A DNA stretch of 64,000 nucleotides. Origin: Natronosporangium hydrolyticum (lineage in GTDB: Bacteria; Actinomycetota; Actinomycetes; Mycobacteriales; Micromonosporaceae). The DNA lies in contig NZ_CP070499.1 of the NCBI RefSeq assembly GCF_016925615.1, forward strand, positions 4,650,001 through 4,714,000, read 5' to 3'. The notes beneath the pieces were generated by a model that was not told the DNA's origin, did not search any database, and was given only the letters and a program-made list of their open reading frames with translations. Positions 8,621 to 16,013 of the stretch are shown here, in pieces. Numbering within the stretch: position 1 is the first letter of the stretch; each line of letters starts with the position of its first letter. The translations under genes were made by a program, and so were the position numbers.

Positions 8621-8699
8621 CTTGGTTGGGCAGGGAGGGATCTTGCGTACCGGAATGTCGGATATTCCGGTACGCAAGATCCCTCCCAGGCCAACCAAG
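8621..8699. repeat. 79-nt palindromic element, copy 1
   Basis: The arms are 36 nt (8621-8656 and 8664-8699), with a 7-nt loop GTCGGAT and only two mismatches. The outer end reads CTTGGTTGG and the inner end CGTACCGGAAT. The element is identical over all 79 nt to copy 2 at 9076-9154. The flanks differ on the left; on the right both copies continue as AAG(T/C)CGGA. It can form a very stable cruciform or RNA hairpin. Confidence 0.9.
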
Positions 8700-8934
8700 T
8701 CGGACTTCCCCCGTGGGCGTGCCCAGCCCACCAAGCCGGACGGTCAACGCCGCGGCGCGTCGACACACTACTCCGGCTTCACCAGTGGCTCTTGTAGACC
8801 AGGCACTGAGGACCTCGCCACTGCCATTGCAAGATGATCAAGTGTCCCGATAAGCGAGCAGGGTCGCGTAGGCCAGCGGTCGATCCGGCCGGTGTGGACC
8901 GCTCGCCTCGCTTGGTAAGCAGAGTGGCGATCCT

Positions 8935-9075
8935 TTACCCGAACTGGCCAGCACCACGAACCCGGCACACGTCCAGATCCAGGTCGACCATGGTCACCCG
9001 GTCCAGCGCGGGCCACTCCGGCACAGTGGTGAGTTCACAGTAGACCTCGGTACAGCCCGGCCAGCCTTGGGGGCA
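8935..9075 (-). pseudogene. Remnant of a DUF402-like gene, cut by palindromic element copy 2
   Basis: The reverse frame reads GWPGCTEVYCELTTVPEW, then VTMVDLDLDVCRVRGAG, and stops at 8935-8937. A Trp/Tyr strand followed by VDLDLDV is characteristic of DUF402 (FomD-like, nucleotide phosphatase) barrels. The upstream part is absent: the frame runs straight into the 79-nt palindrome at 9076. This is most simply read as the broken 3' half of a gene. The family call rests on one short motif. Confidence 0.45.
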
Positions 9076-9154
9076 CTTGGTTGGGCAGGGAGGGATCTTG
9101 CGTACCGGAATGTCGGATATTCCGGTACGCAAGATCCCTCCCAGGCCAACCAAG
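9076..9154. repeat. 79-nt palindromic element, copy 2
   Basis: This is a second, identical copy of the element at 8621-8699 in the same orientation, 455 bp away. It has 36-nt arms and loop GTCGGAT. It abuts the DUF402-like remnant on its left and lies 34 bp beyond the stop codon of the flavoprotein gene at the end of the large operon, so it could also serve as that operon's terminator. Confidence 0.9.
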
Positions 9155-9188
9155 CCGGAGAACGTCGGCGCCGGGACCGTGCCGGTGG

Positions 9189-9752
9189 TTACTCCGCGAG
9201 CAGTTTCTCCACCACCGTGACCACCTCCTCCGGCGACGGGATGGCCGGGTGGCTGACCATCGTCTGGGCGGCCACGTCGTAGCTGTCGTGCCAGACCGGC
9301 TCCACCACCTGATGGCCGTCGGCCCGCAGTTGGGCGACGTTGCGCTGCAGCGCCGGTTTTCGCCACATCGGCGTACCCATATGTGGGAAGAAGACCGCCG
9401 GGTAGGGCACCGCCAGGATGACCGTGGCGAGTCGGTTCGGGGCGGCGCCGGCGGCGGCCGCGGCCAGGATGTTCGCGGTCGCCGGCAGGACCAGCAGCAG
9501 GTCGTGGTCAGCGGCGAGCCGCGACGGCCGGTCGGTTGGCCAATCCTCGGTCGCCTCCCCCGCCACTACCCGGTCGGCGGCGAGTCCCACCGTCTGGGGT
9601 GGAATAAACTGGGTCGCGGTATGGGTCATCAGCACGGTGTAGCTGCCGCCGATCCGTTCCCGCAGCGCACCGAGGTAGCTGGGCAGCGACGAGACCGCGA
9701 TCGAACCGGTGGCGCCGACCAGCACCCGGGGTGCGGGAGCTGGCCCGGTCAC
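9189..9752 (-). CDS. HFCD-family flavoprotein decarboxylase (HlmF/PPC-decarboxylase-like)
   Basis: The protein has 187 residues. The GTG start at 9752 overlaps the upstream methyltransferase stop (GTGA). The Rossmann-like flavoprotein fold shows in VLVGATGSIAV (FMN phosphate loop), LVLPATANILAAAAAG and FFPHMGTPMW, the counterpart of the PxMNxxMW clamp of phosphopantothenoylcysteine and lantibiotic (EpiD) decarboxylases. In dithiolopyrrolone pathways such an enzyme oxidatively decarboxylates the C-terminal cysteine to a thioenol. Two oddities: the clamp Asn is Gly, and the usual HIxL histidine region reads PSRLAADHD, so catalytic details may differ. It is the last gene of the 14-gene operon. 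Confidence 0.8.
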   Translation of the reverse strand: MTGPAPAPRVLVGATGSIAVSSLPSYLGALRERIGGSYTVLMTHTATQFIPPQTVGLAADRVVAGEATEDWPTDRPSRLAADHDLLLVLPATANILAAAAAGAAPNRLATVILAVPYPAVFFPHMGTPMWRKPALQRNVAQLRADGHQVVEPVWHDSYDVAAQTMVSHPAIPSPEEVVTVVEKLLAE

Positions 9753-10756
9753 GTCGGCACCCCCGCCAGCACAACGGTCTGCGGCGGCTCGTCCAGGTCG
9801 TAGCAGTGGGCCGGGCCGAAACCGGCCTCGTCGAGCCACCGGCGGTAGTCGTGCTCGCCGTGCGCGTCGCCGCCCGGGGTGGCGACCAGCATCTGCAGGC
9901 CGAAGCTCGCCCCCACCCGGTGCCGGTCGCGTAGATAGCTGACGATCGCCAGCCCGCCGCCGGGAGCGATGATCGGCCGCAGCCGGCGGCACAAGTCCCG
10001 GCTCGCCTCGGCATCGAAGATGTTCGTGACCATGCTGCAGAGCACCAGGTCAAACGGCCCCGGCGGCAACGTTTCCAGGCAGTCCCCGGCGAAGAGTTCC
10101 ACCCCGGCGGCGGCCAGTCGCCCGCGCTGCCGGGCTCCCTCGATCACCCCGGGCAGGTCCTGCATGGTGGTGGTGAGGCCGCGGCTCGCCAGCGCCAGCG
10201 CGTACTCGCCGTGGCCACCGCCGAGGTCCAGCACGGTACGGGCGTGGGGGAACCGATCCAGGCAGGCGTCGAGCACCGGGGTGGTCACCCGCCGGGTGAT
10301 CGCCGCGAGCAGGTCGAGGCCGACCCCCGGGGCTGGTGCCGGCGGGTTCTCGGGCGAAGTCGCGGCCCGATCGTGCAACCGCTTGGGCAGCAGCACCGCC
10401 CACCGCCGGATCCACACCCCGTGCTGGGCGAGCATCGCCTGGTCGGCGGGGGCCGGGTGGGCCGGGCCTTCCTGATAGCGGCCGTGCTCGTCCACGCTCA
10501 CCAGCTGCCAGGCGACGAGCACCGCCAGCACTGCCTGTACGGCTGATTCCGAGAGCCCGCACCGCTCGGCCAGCTCGGCCGCGGTCCCGGGCAGCGCCCC
10601 GATGAGGCCGGCGTCGGTGGCGGCGTGGTAGGCCAGCGCCAGCCGCCAGTCGGTGAGCTTCTCCGGCAACGCCATCGCCGAGTAGTCGATCCCCCGCGCC
10701 CACGCATCCGGGACGGCATCGGGGCCAGCATCTGGGCTGAGGTCGAGGGCGCCCAT
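9749..10756 (-). CDS. SAM-dependent methyltransferase, plant-OMT type (second of two)
   Basis: The protein has 335 residues. Its start ATG 10756 overlaps the binding-protein stop (TGATG) and its stop overlaps the flavoprotein start. The N-terminal winged-helix dimerisation domain (LAYHAATDAGLIGAL, AAELAERCGLSESAVQAVLA) is followed by a Rossmann domain with motif I TVLDLGGGHGEYALAL, motif II DLPGVIEGARQRG and motif IV FDLVLCSMVTNIFD. This class moves methyl groups to O, N or S atoms. In a dithiolopyrrolone operon it could N-methylate the ring or S-methylate the reduced dithiol; the sequence does not distinguish these. Confidence 0.8.
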   Translation of the reverse strand: MGALDLSPDAGPDAVPDAWARGIDYSAMALPEKLTDWRLALAYHAATDAGLIGALPGTAAELAERCGLSESAVQAVLAVLVAWQLVSVDEHGRYQEGPAHPAPADQAMLAQHGVWIRRWAVLLPKRLHDRAATSPENPPAPAPGVGLDLLAAITRRVTTPVLDACLDRFPHARTVLDLGGGHGEYALALASRGLTTTMQDLPGVIEGARQRGRLAAAGVELFAGDCLETLPPGPFDLVLCSMVTNIFDAEASRDLCRRLRPIIAPGGGLAIVSYLRDRHRVGASFGLQMLVATPGGDAHGEHDYRRWLDEAGFGPAHCYDLDEPPQTVVLAGVPT

Positions 10757-12429
10757 CAGCTCACCCCGCCGGTGGTCGCTCCGGTGACGAAGGCGTGCTT
10801 GTTGTTGACCCCGGGTACTAGGCCGCCGACCCCACCGGGGGTCAGGTACCAGGCGTCGAACTCGGTGGTCCGGACGATGGTGGTCAGCGGCGGGTACACC
10901 AGCGGCAGCATCGGCAACTCCTCGGCGACCAGCTGCTGCATCTGCGCCGCGAGCTCTTGCCGCTCCGACTCGTCCAGAGTGGCGCGTTGCTGCTCGGCGA
11001 GCCGGTCGAACTCGGCGTTCGCGTACCCCTGGGCGCGTTGCAGGGAGCGGGAGGTGGAGGCGTACACCTTGGCCATCCCGTCGGGCTGCTCGTCGGTGTT
11101 GGTGCCACCGAAGGTGGTCATCGACAGCTCGGTCTGGCCGCTGTTCAGCCGCTCGTGGAAGCTGGGTAGGTCCACCGCGACCGGTTCGCACTCGATCCCG
11201 ATCTCGGCCAGCTCGGCGATCACCAGCTCCACCGGGCCCATCGGCTGTTCGTTGCTGACCAGCAGTTCGAAGCGGAGCGGCTCGCCGTCCGGGCCACGCC
11301 GAATCCCATCCGCCCCGTCCCGTTCGTACCCTGCGTCGGCGAGCAGCTGCTCGGCCTGGGCCGGGTCGTGTTCGTACTGCTCCACCGGCACGTGGTACGG
11401 GTGGCTGGGCGGCAGCAGTCCCGGGTTGCCCGGGGCGGCTTTGCCGTCGAAGAGCCGCTCCACCAGCATCTGCCGGTCGATCGCCAGTGCGCAGGCCCGC
11501 CGGAAGCTGGCCTCGGCGAGCACCCCGCCCGCGGCGAGGTTCCAGTAGAGCCCCACCACGGTCTCGCCGAACGGTGCGTCGATCACCTCGAACTCGTCCC
11601 GGTCTTCGAACGGGGCCAGCGCCTGCGGCCGCAGCCCGGTGCCCGGGCCGACCCCGCCCGCCTGGTCGACCTCGCCGGCGAGCAGCGCCGCGAGTGGGTC
11701 GTCGACCGGGCGGTGTTCGATCCGGGCCACCGCCGGCTGGCCCAGGAAGTAGTCGTCGTTGGCGAGGTACAGGTTCGCCCCGGTGCCGGGCTCGTACTCG
11801 GTCAGCCGGTAGGGCCCGGACCCGACCAGCAGCGCCGGGTCTTGCTGCTGGCCGGGTTCGCTGATCGACGACCAGATGTGGCGGGGGAAGATGAGCACCC
11901 CACCGGCGCCGGTGAACTGTTCGAAGGTCCAGTCCGGCTCCCGGAGCCGGAACTCGACGGTCAGCTCGTCGATCGCCTCGACCCCCGCCAGGTTGTCGTA
12001 GTTCGGCACCGTGATCACCGACGGGGCGAGCTGGTCGGCGTGCTCGGCGAGGTAGTCGAAGGTGAAGGCGACATCCTCGGCGGTCAGCGGCTCCCCGTCG
12101 TGCCAGGTGACCCCCTCCCGCAGCGTGAAGGTGTAGGTGCGGCCGTCGTCGCTGCGCTCGAAGCCGGTGGCCAGCCACGGGATGTACTCGCCGGCCGCGT
12201 CCTTCCACAACAGAGTGTCGTAGAGGTAGCTCGCCTGCAGGTAGCCGATCCCACCGCGATAGGTGAACGGCGACGGGAAGGCTACATCCGGGCCGGGCAT
12301 CCGCAGCGTCAACGGCTGCGGATCAGTCCCGCTCTGCTCCTGGCCGCCGCACGCGGTCAGCGAGAGCGCCCCCGCTCCCGCCGCCAGCGCGCTGCCGCGC
12401 AGGAAGGTACGGCGATTCATCGGTAACAT
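10756..12429 (-). CDS. Dipeptide/nickel-type ABC transporter substrate-binding lipoprotein (SBP_bac_5)
   Basis: The protein has 557 residues. Start ATG 12429 is chosen because AAGGAG lies 7 nt upstream. The N-terminus MNRRTFLRGSALAAGAGALS is a twin-arginine signal with a lipobox (LTAC), so it is probably exported folded and lipid-anchored. The family-5 solute-binding core includes YTFTLREGVTWHDGEPLTAEDVAFTFDYL, SGPYRLTEYEPG, FRRACALAIDR and PGLLPPSHPYH. It pairs with the two permeases and fused ATPase upstream. Family members bind peptides, nickel-histidine or other metal chelates. Its place inside a disulfide-antibiotic operon is unusual. Confidence 0.9.
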   Translation of the reverse strand: MLPMNRRTFLRGSALAAGAGALSLTACGGQEQSGTDPQPLTLRMPGPDVAFPSPFTYRGGIGYLQASYLYDTLLWKDAAGEYIPWLATGFERSDDGRTYTFTLREGVTWHDGEPLTAEDVAFTFDYLAEHADQLAPSVITVPNYDNLAGVEAIDELTVEFRLREPDWTFEQFTGAGGVLIFPRHIWSSISEPGQQQDPALLVGSGPYRLTEYEPGTGANLYLANDDYFLGQPAVARIEHRPVDDPLAALLAGEVDQAGGVGPGTGLRPQALAPFEDRDEFEVIDAPFGETVVGLYWNLAAGGVLAEASFRRACALAIDRQMLVERLFDGKAAPGNPGLLPPSHPYHVPVEQYEHDPAQAEQLLADAGYERDGADGIRRGPDGEPLRFELLVSNEQPMGPVELVIAELAEIGIECEPVAVDLPSFHERLNSGQTELSMTTFGGTNTDEQPDGMAKVYASTSRSLQRAQGYANAEFDRLAEQQRATLDESERQELAAQMQQLVAEELPMLPLVYPPLTTIVRTTEFDAWYLTPGGVGGLVPGVNNKHAFVTGATTGGVS

Positions 12430-14206
12430 CAGTTTGCTCCTTTTCGGTGCGGTCACTGGTACTGGGCACTGGGGAGGGTGGGATCAGCAACGTGGGGGCG
12501 GCGGCGAGCAGCCGGCGGGTGGTGGGGCTGCGTGGGGCGGCGCAGAGCAGTTCGGTGCGGGCGGACTCCACGACCCGGCCGTGGTCGAGCACCACCACCC
12601 GGTCGGTGACCTTCCGCACCAGCGCCAGGTCGTGGGAGATGAACAGCAGGCCGAGCCCCAGTTCGCTCTGCCGCTCCCGCAGCGTCACCAGCAGCCGGGC
12701 CTGTTCCGAGGGGTCGAGCATGCTGGTGGGTTCGTCGGCGAGCAGCACCGCCGGCTCGGTAATCAGCGCCCGGGCGAGCGCGATCCGTTGCAGCTGCCCG
12801 CCGGAGAGCTGGTGCGGGTAGGCGCCGAGAAACCGGGCCGAGGTCGGCAGCCCGACCGCCGACAGGGCGCCGGCGATCTGCTCAGCCGGGTCGCCCCCGG
12901 CCGGGTCGCCGCCGGGGGAGCCCAGCAGCGCCAGCGGCTCGCCGAGCTGTTCGGCGACGGTCAGCCGGGGCGACAGCGCGTCCCACGGGTCCTGCATCAC
13001 CAGCTGCACCCGAGCCCGGCGGTGGCGGTCGGCTCGGCTGCGACCGGTGGGCAGCGGCTCGCCCAACAGATCGATCTCTCCCGCCTCCGCGGTCAGGTGC
13101 CCACTGGCGATCAGCGCCAGCGTGCTCTTGCCGCTACCGGAGGGGCCGACCAGGCCGACCGCCTCGCCCTGCCGGACATCCAGCGACACCTCGTCGAGCA
13201 CCCGCTGCGCGCGCCGACCCCGGCCGTACTGCTTGCTGACCCCCCGGACGGCGAGCAGCGTCCGCACGCCACCGAGGTGGCAGGCGACCGCACGAGCGGG
13301 CGGCTCGGCCGCCACGGGTGTGAGCGGCGCCGGCTGCTCGCGACACACCTCGACCGCCTGCGGGCACCGGGGATGGAACGGGCAGCCGGCCGGCGGATCG
13401 GCCGGGTCCGGTGGTGCGCCCCGGATCGGGCGGAGCTCCTTGGTGCTACTCATCGCCGGGTACGCGTTCGTCAACGCCCAGGTGTACGGGTGGTTCGGAT
13501 CGCCGATCACCTCAGCGCTGGGCCCGGTCTCCAGCACCGACCCGCCATAGAGGACCAACGTCCGCTCGCTGAGCCGGACGGCGGCGGCGAGGTCGTGGGT
13601 GACCACCAGCAACGCGCAGCCCCGCGACCGGGTCTGCGCCCCGATCTCGGCCACCAGCCGGTGGCTGGTCTCCGGGTCCAGCCCGCCGGTGGGCTCATCG
13701 AGCACCAGCAGCTCGGGGTCGAGCACCAGCGCCGCCACCAACGCCGCCCGGCGGCGCTGGCCACCGGAGACCTGGTGGGGGTAGCGCGCCAGCAGCGCCG
13801 GGTCGAGCTGGCACTCCGCCGCGAGCTGGGCGACCCGGTCCCGCGCCTGGCTGGGACGCAGCCGGCCGTGTGCCAGCAGCGGCTCGGCGAGCTGCTCCGC
13901 CAAGGTCGACACCGGGTTGAACGGCGCACCCTGCAGGCAGAGCGCGACCTTCGGTCCGCGCAGAACCCGCAGCCGCGCCGAGGCGGCGCCGACCAGCTCC
14001 TCGCCGTCGAGTTGGACGCTGCCGGTGACCTCGGGAGGTTGCCGCAGTCCGGCGAGGCACTGCGCCAGCGTCGACTTGCCCGCTCCGCTCTCCCCTACCA
14101 CCGCTAACGACTCGCCCCGCGCGAGCGTGAAGCTCACGCCTCGCAGTGCGGTTACCGAGCCGTCGAACTGGACCCGCAGGTCCGTCACTGTCAACAGCGC
14201 GCTCAT
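12323..14206 (-). CDS. Fused double ABC ATPase of a dipeptide/metal-type importer (DppD-DppF fusion)
   Basis: The protein has 627 residues and couples by ATGA to the permease. Domain 1 (about 1-250) has Walker A GESGAGKST, signature VSGGQRRRAALVAAL, Walker B LLVLDEPTGGLD and the oligopeptide-type C-terminal PHPRCPQAVEVC region with Cys residues. Domain 2 (about 280-560) has GPSGSGKST, LSGGQLQRIALARAL and VLLADEPTSMLD. The two ATPases are usually separate proteins in Dpp/Opp systems. The last 35 residues overlap the binding-protein gene by 107 nt in another frame and look unstructured, so a late frameshift or a real tail extension is possible. Confidence 0.88.
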   Translation of the reverse strand: MSALLTVTDLRVQFDGSVTALRGVSFTLARGESLAVVGESGAGKSTLAQCLAGLRQPPEVTGSVQLDGEELVGAASARLRVLRGPKVALCLQGAPFNPVSTLAEQLAEPLLAHGRLRPSQARDRVAQLAAECQLDPALLARYPHQVSGGQRRRAALVAALVLDPELLVLDEPTGGLDPETSHRLVAEIGAQTRSRGCALLVVTHDLAAAVRLSERTLVLYGGSVLETGPSAEVIGDPNHPYTWALTNAYPAMSSTKELRPIRGAPPDPADPPAGCPFHPRCPQAVEVCREQPAPLTPVAAEPPARAVACHLGGVRTLLAVRGVSKQYGRGRRAQRVLDEVSLDVRQGEAVGLVGPSGSGKSTLALIASGHLTAEAGEIDLLGEPLPTGRSRADRHRRARVQLVMQDPWDALSPRLTVAEQLGEPLALLGSPGGDPAGGDPAEQIAGALSAVGLPTSARFLGAYPHQLSGGQLQRIALARALITEPAVLLADEPTSMLDPSEQARLLVTLRERQSELGLGLLFISHDLALVRKVTDRVVVLDHGRVVESARTELLCAAPRSPTTRRLLAAAPTLLIPPSPVPSTSDRTEKEQTDVTDESPYLPARQRAGGGSGGALADRVRRPGAERD

Positions 14207-15033
14207 GCCACCCGCTCCACTCTGGGCTGCCACCGGCGCTCGACGCCGACGCCGAGCAGCGTGAACGCCAGGATCGCCATCGTGATCAGCGCTCCGGCCG
14301 GCAGCACCCACCACAGCCAGGCGGAGCTGAAGTAGACCCCGGGCTCGAGCAGCGCCCGGTGCAGGTCGAGCCCCCAACTGACCCGGGTCGGGTCGGCGAG
14401 GCCGAGAAATGCCAGGCTCGCCTCCAGCAGCACGGTGGCGCTCGCGACCACAATGGTCTCGGCGATCAGCAGCGGCGCCAGCCCGGGCAGCAGGTGCCGG
14501 CGCAGTAGCTGCGACCAGCTGGCGCCGAAGCCGCGGGCGGCGCGCACATAGCCGCGCTGGCGCAGGGTCAGGGTCTGGCTGCGCACCACCCGGGCGACCG
14601 CCGGCCACATCAGCACCCCGATCAGCACCGCCACGGTCGGCCCGCCGACGCCGGCGAATGCGGCGATCAGGATCAGCAGCGGCAGCCGCGGCACCGCCAA
14701 CGCCAGGTCGATGGTGCGGGCGGCGAGCAGGTCCGGCCAACCGCCGGCGAGGCCCGCACCGACTCCGACCAACACCCCCAGCGACACCGCCAGCCCGACC
14801 GCGGTCGCCGCCGCCAGCAGCGTGCTGCGGGCTCCCCAGATCAGCCGGGAGGCGACATCCTGGCCGAGGTTGTTGGTACCCAACGGATGCGCGCCCGACG
14901 GCGACGCCAGCGACGGGCCGACCGGCTGCGCCGGATCGTAGGGGGCGAGCAGCGGCGCCGTCACCGCGGCGACCAGCAGCAGGCCGAGGATCACCGCGCC
15001 GATCAGCGCCGGCCCGGACCGGAGCGGGTTCAC
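14203..15033 (-). CDS. ABC transporter permease, DppC-type
   Basis: The protein has 276 residues. The GTG start at 15033 overlaps the preceding permease stop. The N-terminal OppC-type segment (LLAPYDPAQPVGPSLASP, HPLGTNNLGQDVASRL) is the hallmark of DppC/NikC permeases, followed by five hydrophobic segments. The EAA-like loop YVRAARGFGASWSQLLRRHLLP contacts the ATPase. It forms a heterodimer with the DppB-type permease. Confidence 0.9.
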   Translation of the reverse strand: MNPLRSGPALIGAVILGLLLVAAVTAPLLAPYDPAQPVGPSLASPSGAHPLGTNNLGQDVASRLIWGARSTLLAAATAVGLAVSLGVLVGVGAGLAGGWPDLLAARTIDLALAVPRLPLLILIAAFAGVGGPTVAVLIGVLMWPAVARVVRSQTLTLRQRGYVRAARGFGASWSQLLRRHLLPGLAPLLIAETIVVASATVLLEASLAFLGLADPTRVSWGLDLHRALLEPGVYFSSAWLWWVLPAGALITMAILAFTLLGVGVERRWQPRVERVA

Positions 15034-16013
15034 GCCGCCGCCACTCGTGGATCGAGCCGCCGGTACGCCAACTCGGCGAGCGCGTTGGCGGTGACCACCG
15101 ACAGCGTCAACAGCAGGAAGCAGCCCTGCAGGGTCGGGTAGTCCCGGAACCGGATCGCGTCGAAGACCAGCCGACCGACCCCCTCGTACCGGAAGACGGT
15201 CTCGACCAGGATGGTGGCGGTCACCGCGGTGCCGACCTGGACGGCGAGCACGCTGACCACCGGCAGCAGCGCATTGCGGCCCGCGTACCGGTAGCGCAGG
15301 GTGCGCTCGCGCAGTCCTCGTGCCCGGCCGGCGAGCAGGTAGTCGGCGCCCAGCTCGCTGACCATCCCGGCCCGCATCACCAGGAACTGCCCGGCGGCGA
15401 ACTGGAGCGCCAGGACGGTCGCCGGCAGCGCCAGGTGGTGGGCGATGTCGACGGTGCGGGCCACCGGCCCCAACGACGCGAACGGGGTGCTGGCACCGGC
15501 GATCGGGAACCAGCCGAGCCGCACCGCGAAGACCAGCAACAGCAGACTGCCCAGAACGAAGACCGGGATGCTGCGCAGCAGCGTGAACCCCGCCAGCAAC
15601 GCGTGGTCGACCCGCCGGCCGCGGCGCCACCCGGCCGCCGCGCCGGCCGCCACGCCCAGCAGGGTGCCGGCCACCAGCGCGGTGCTGACCAGCAGCCCGG
15701 TCCGCGGGGCGCGGGTGGTCAGCAGCTCGGTCACCGGTACGCCGTATCGGATCGAGGTGCCCAGGTCGCCTCGGAGCAGCCCGGTCAGGTACTGGCCGTA
15801 CTGCACCGGCAACGGTTGGTCCAGGCCGTAGTGTGCCCGCAGCCGCTCCCGGATCGCCTCGTCGTGCACATAGCTGGTCGACCCCTCGGTGTAGGCGGCG
15901 GTGATCGGGTCGCCGGGCATCGCCCGGGGCAGTGCGAAGTTGAGGGTCACCAGGACGAAGATGGTCAGCAGGTAGGCCGGCAGCAGCCGGCCCGCCCGCT
16001 CATCGGTCCGCAT
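15030..16013 (-). CDS. ABC transporter permease, DppB-type
   Basis: The protein has 327 residues from ATG 16013, which lies inside the 3' end of the upstream methyltransferase gene (14-nt overlap). DppB/NikB features are the first TM LLPAYLLTIFVLVTLNFALPR followed by MPGDPITA, the HYGLDQPLPVQYGQYL block, GDLGTSIRYG, and the EAA-like loop DYLLAGRARGLRERTLRYRYAGRNALLP. Six TM segments are expected. It belongs with the DppC, ATPase and binding-protein genes just downstream. Confidence 0.9.
   Translation of the reverse strand: MRTDERAGRLLPAYLLTIFVLVTLNFALPRAMPGDPITAAYTEGSTSYVHDEAIRERLRAHYGLDQPLPVQYGQYLTGLLRGDLGTSIRYGVPVTELLTTRAPRTGLLVSTALVAGTLLGVAAGAAAGWRRGRRVDHALLAGFTLLRSIPVFVLGSLLLLVFAVRLGWFPIAGASTPFASLGPVARTVDIAHHLALPATVLALQFAAGQFLVMRAGMVSELGADYLLAGRARGLRERTLRYRYAGRNALLPVVSVLAVQVGTAVTATILVETVFRYEGVGRLVFDAIRFRDYPTLQGCFLLLTLSVVTANALAELAYRRLDPRVAAA

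Larger units (their letters stand above)
7972..9188. other. 1.2-kb gene-free stretch with palindromic repeats and a gene remnant
   Basis: No credible intact gene is present on either strand. The segment contains two identical 79-nt palindromes (8621-8699 and 9076-9154), a DUF402-like coding remnant (8935-9075) and a looser hairpin near 8228-8264 (TTGGTCG ... CGACCAA). Short degenerate copies of the CCACCAAGCCGGA motif occur beside copy 1 (near 8728). It separates the housekeeping-type genes from the dithiolopyrrolone-type operon and looks like a rearranged cluster border. Confidence 0.6.

Noticed and set aside
8935-9366. 143-codon minus-strand frame treated as an intact gene
   Set aside because: Its upstream part is the palindrome plus sequence antisense to the flavoprotein end. 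Only the DUF402-like tail below 9076 looks coding.
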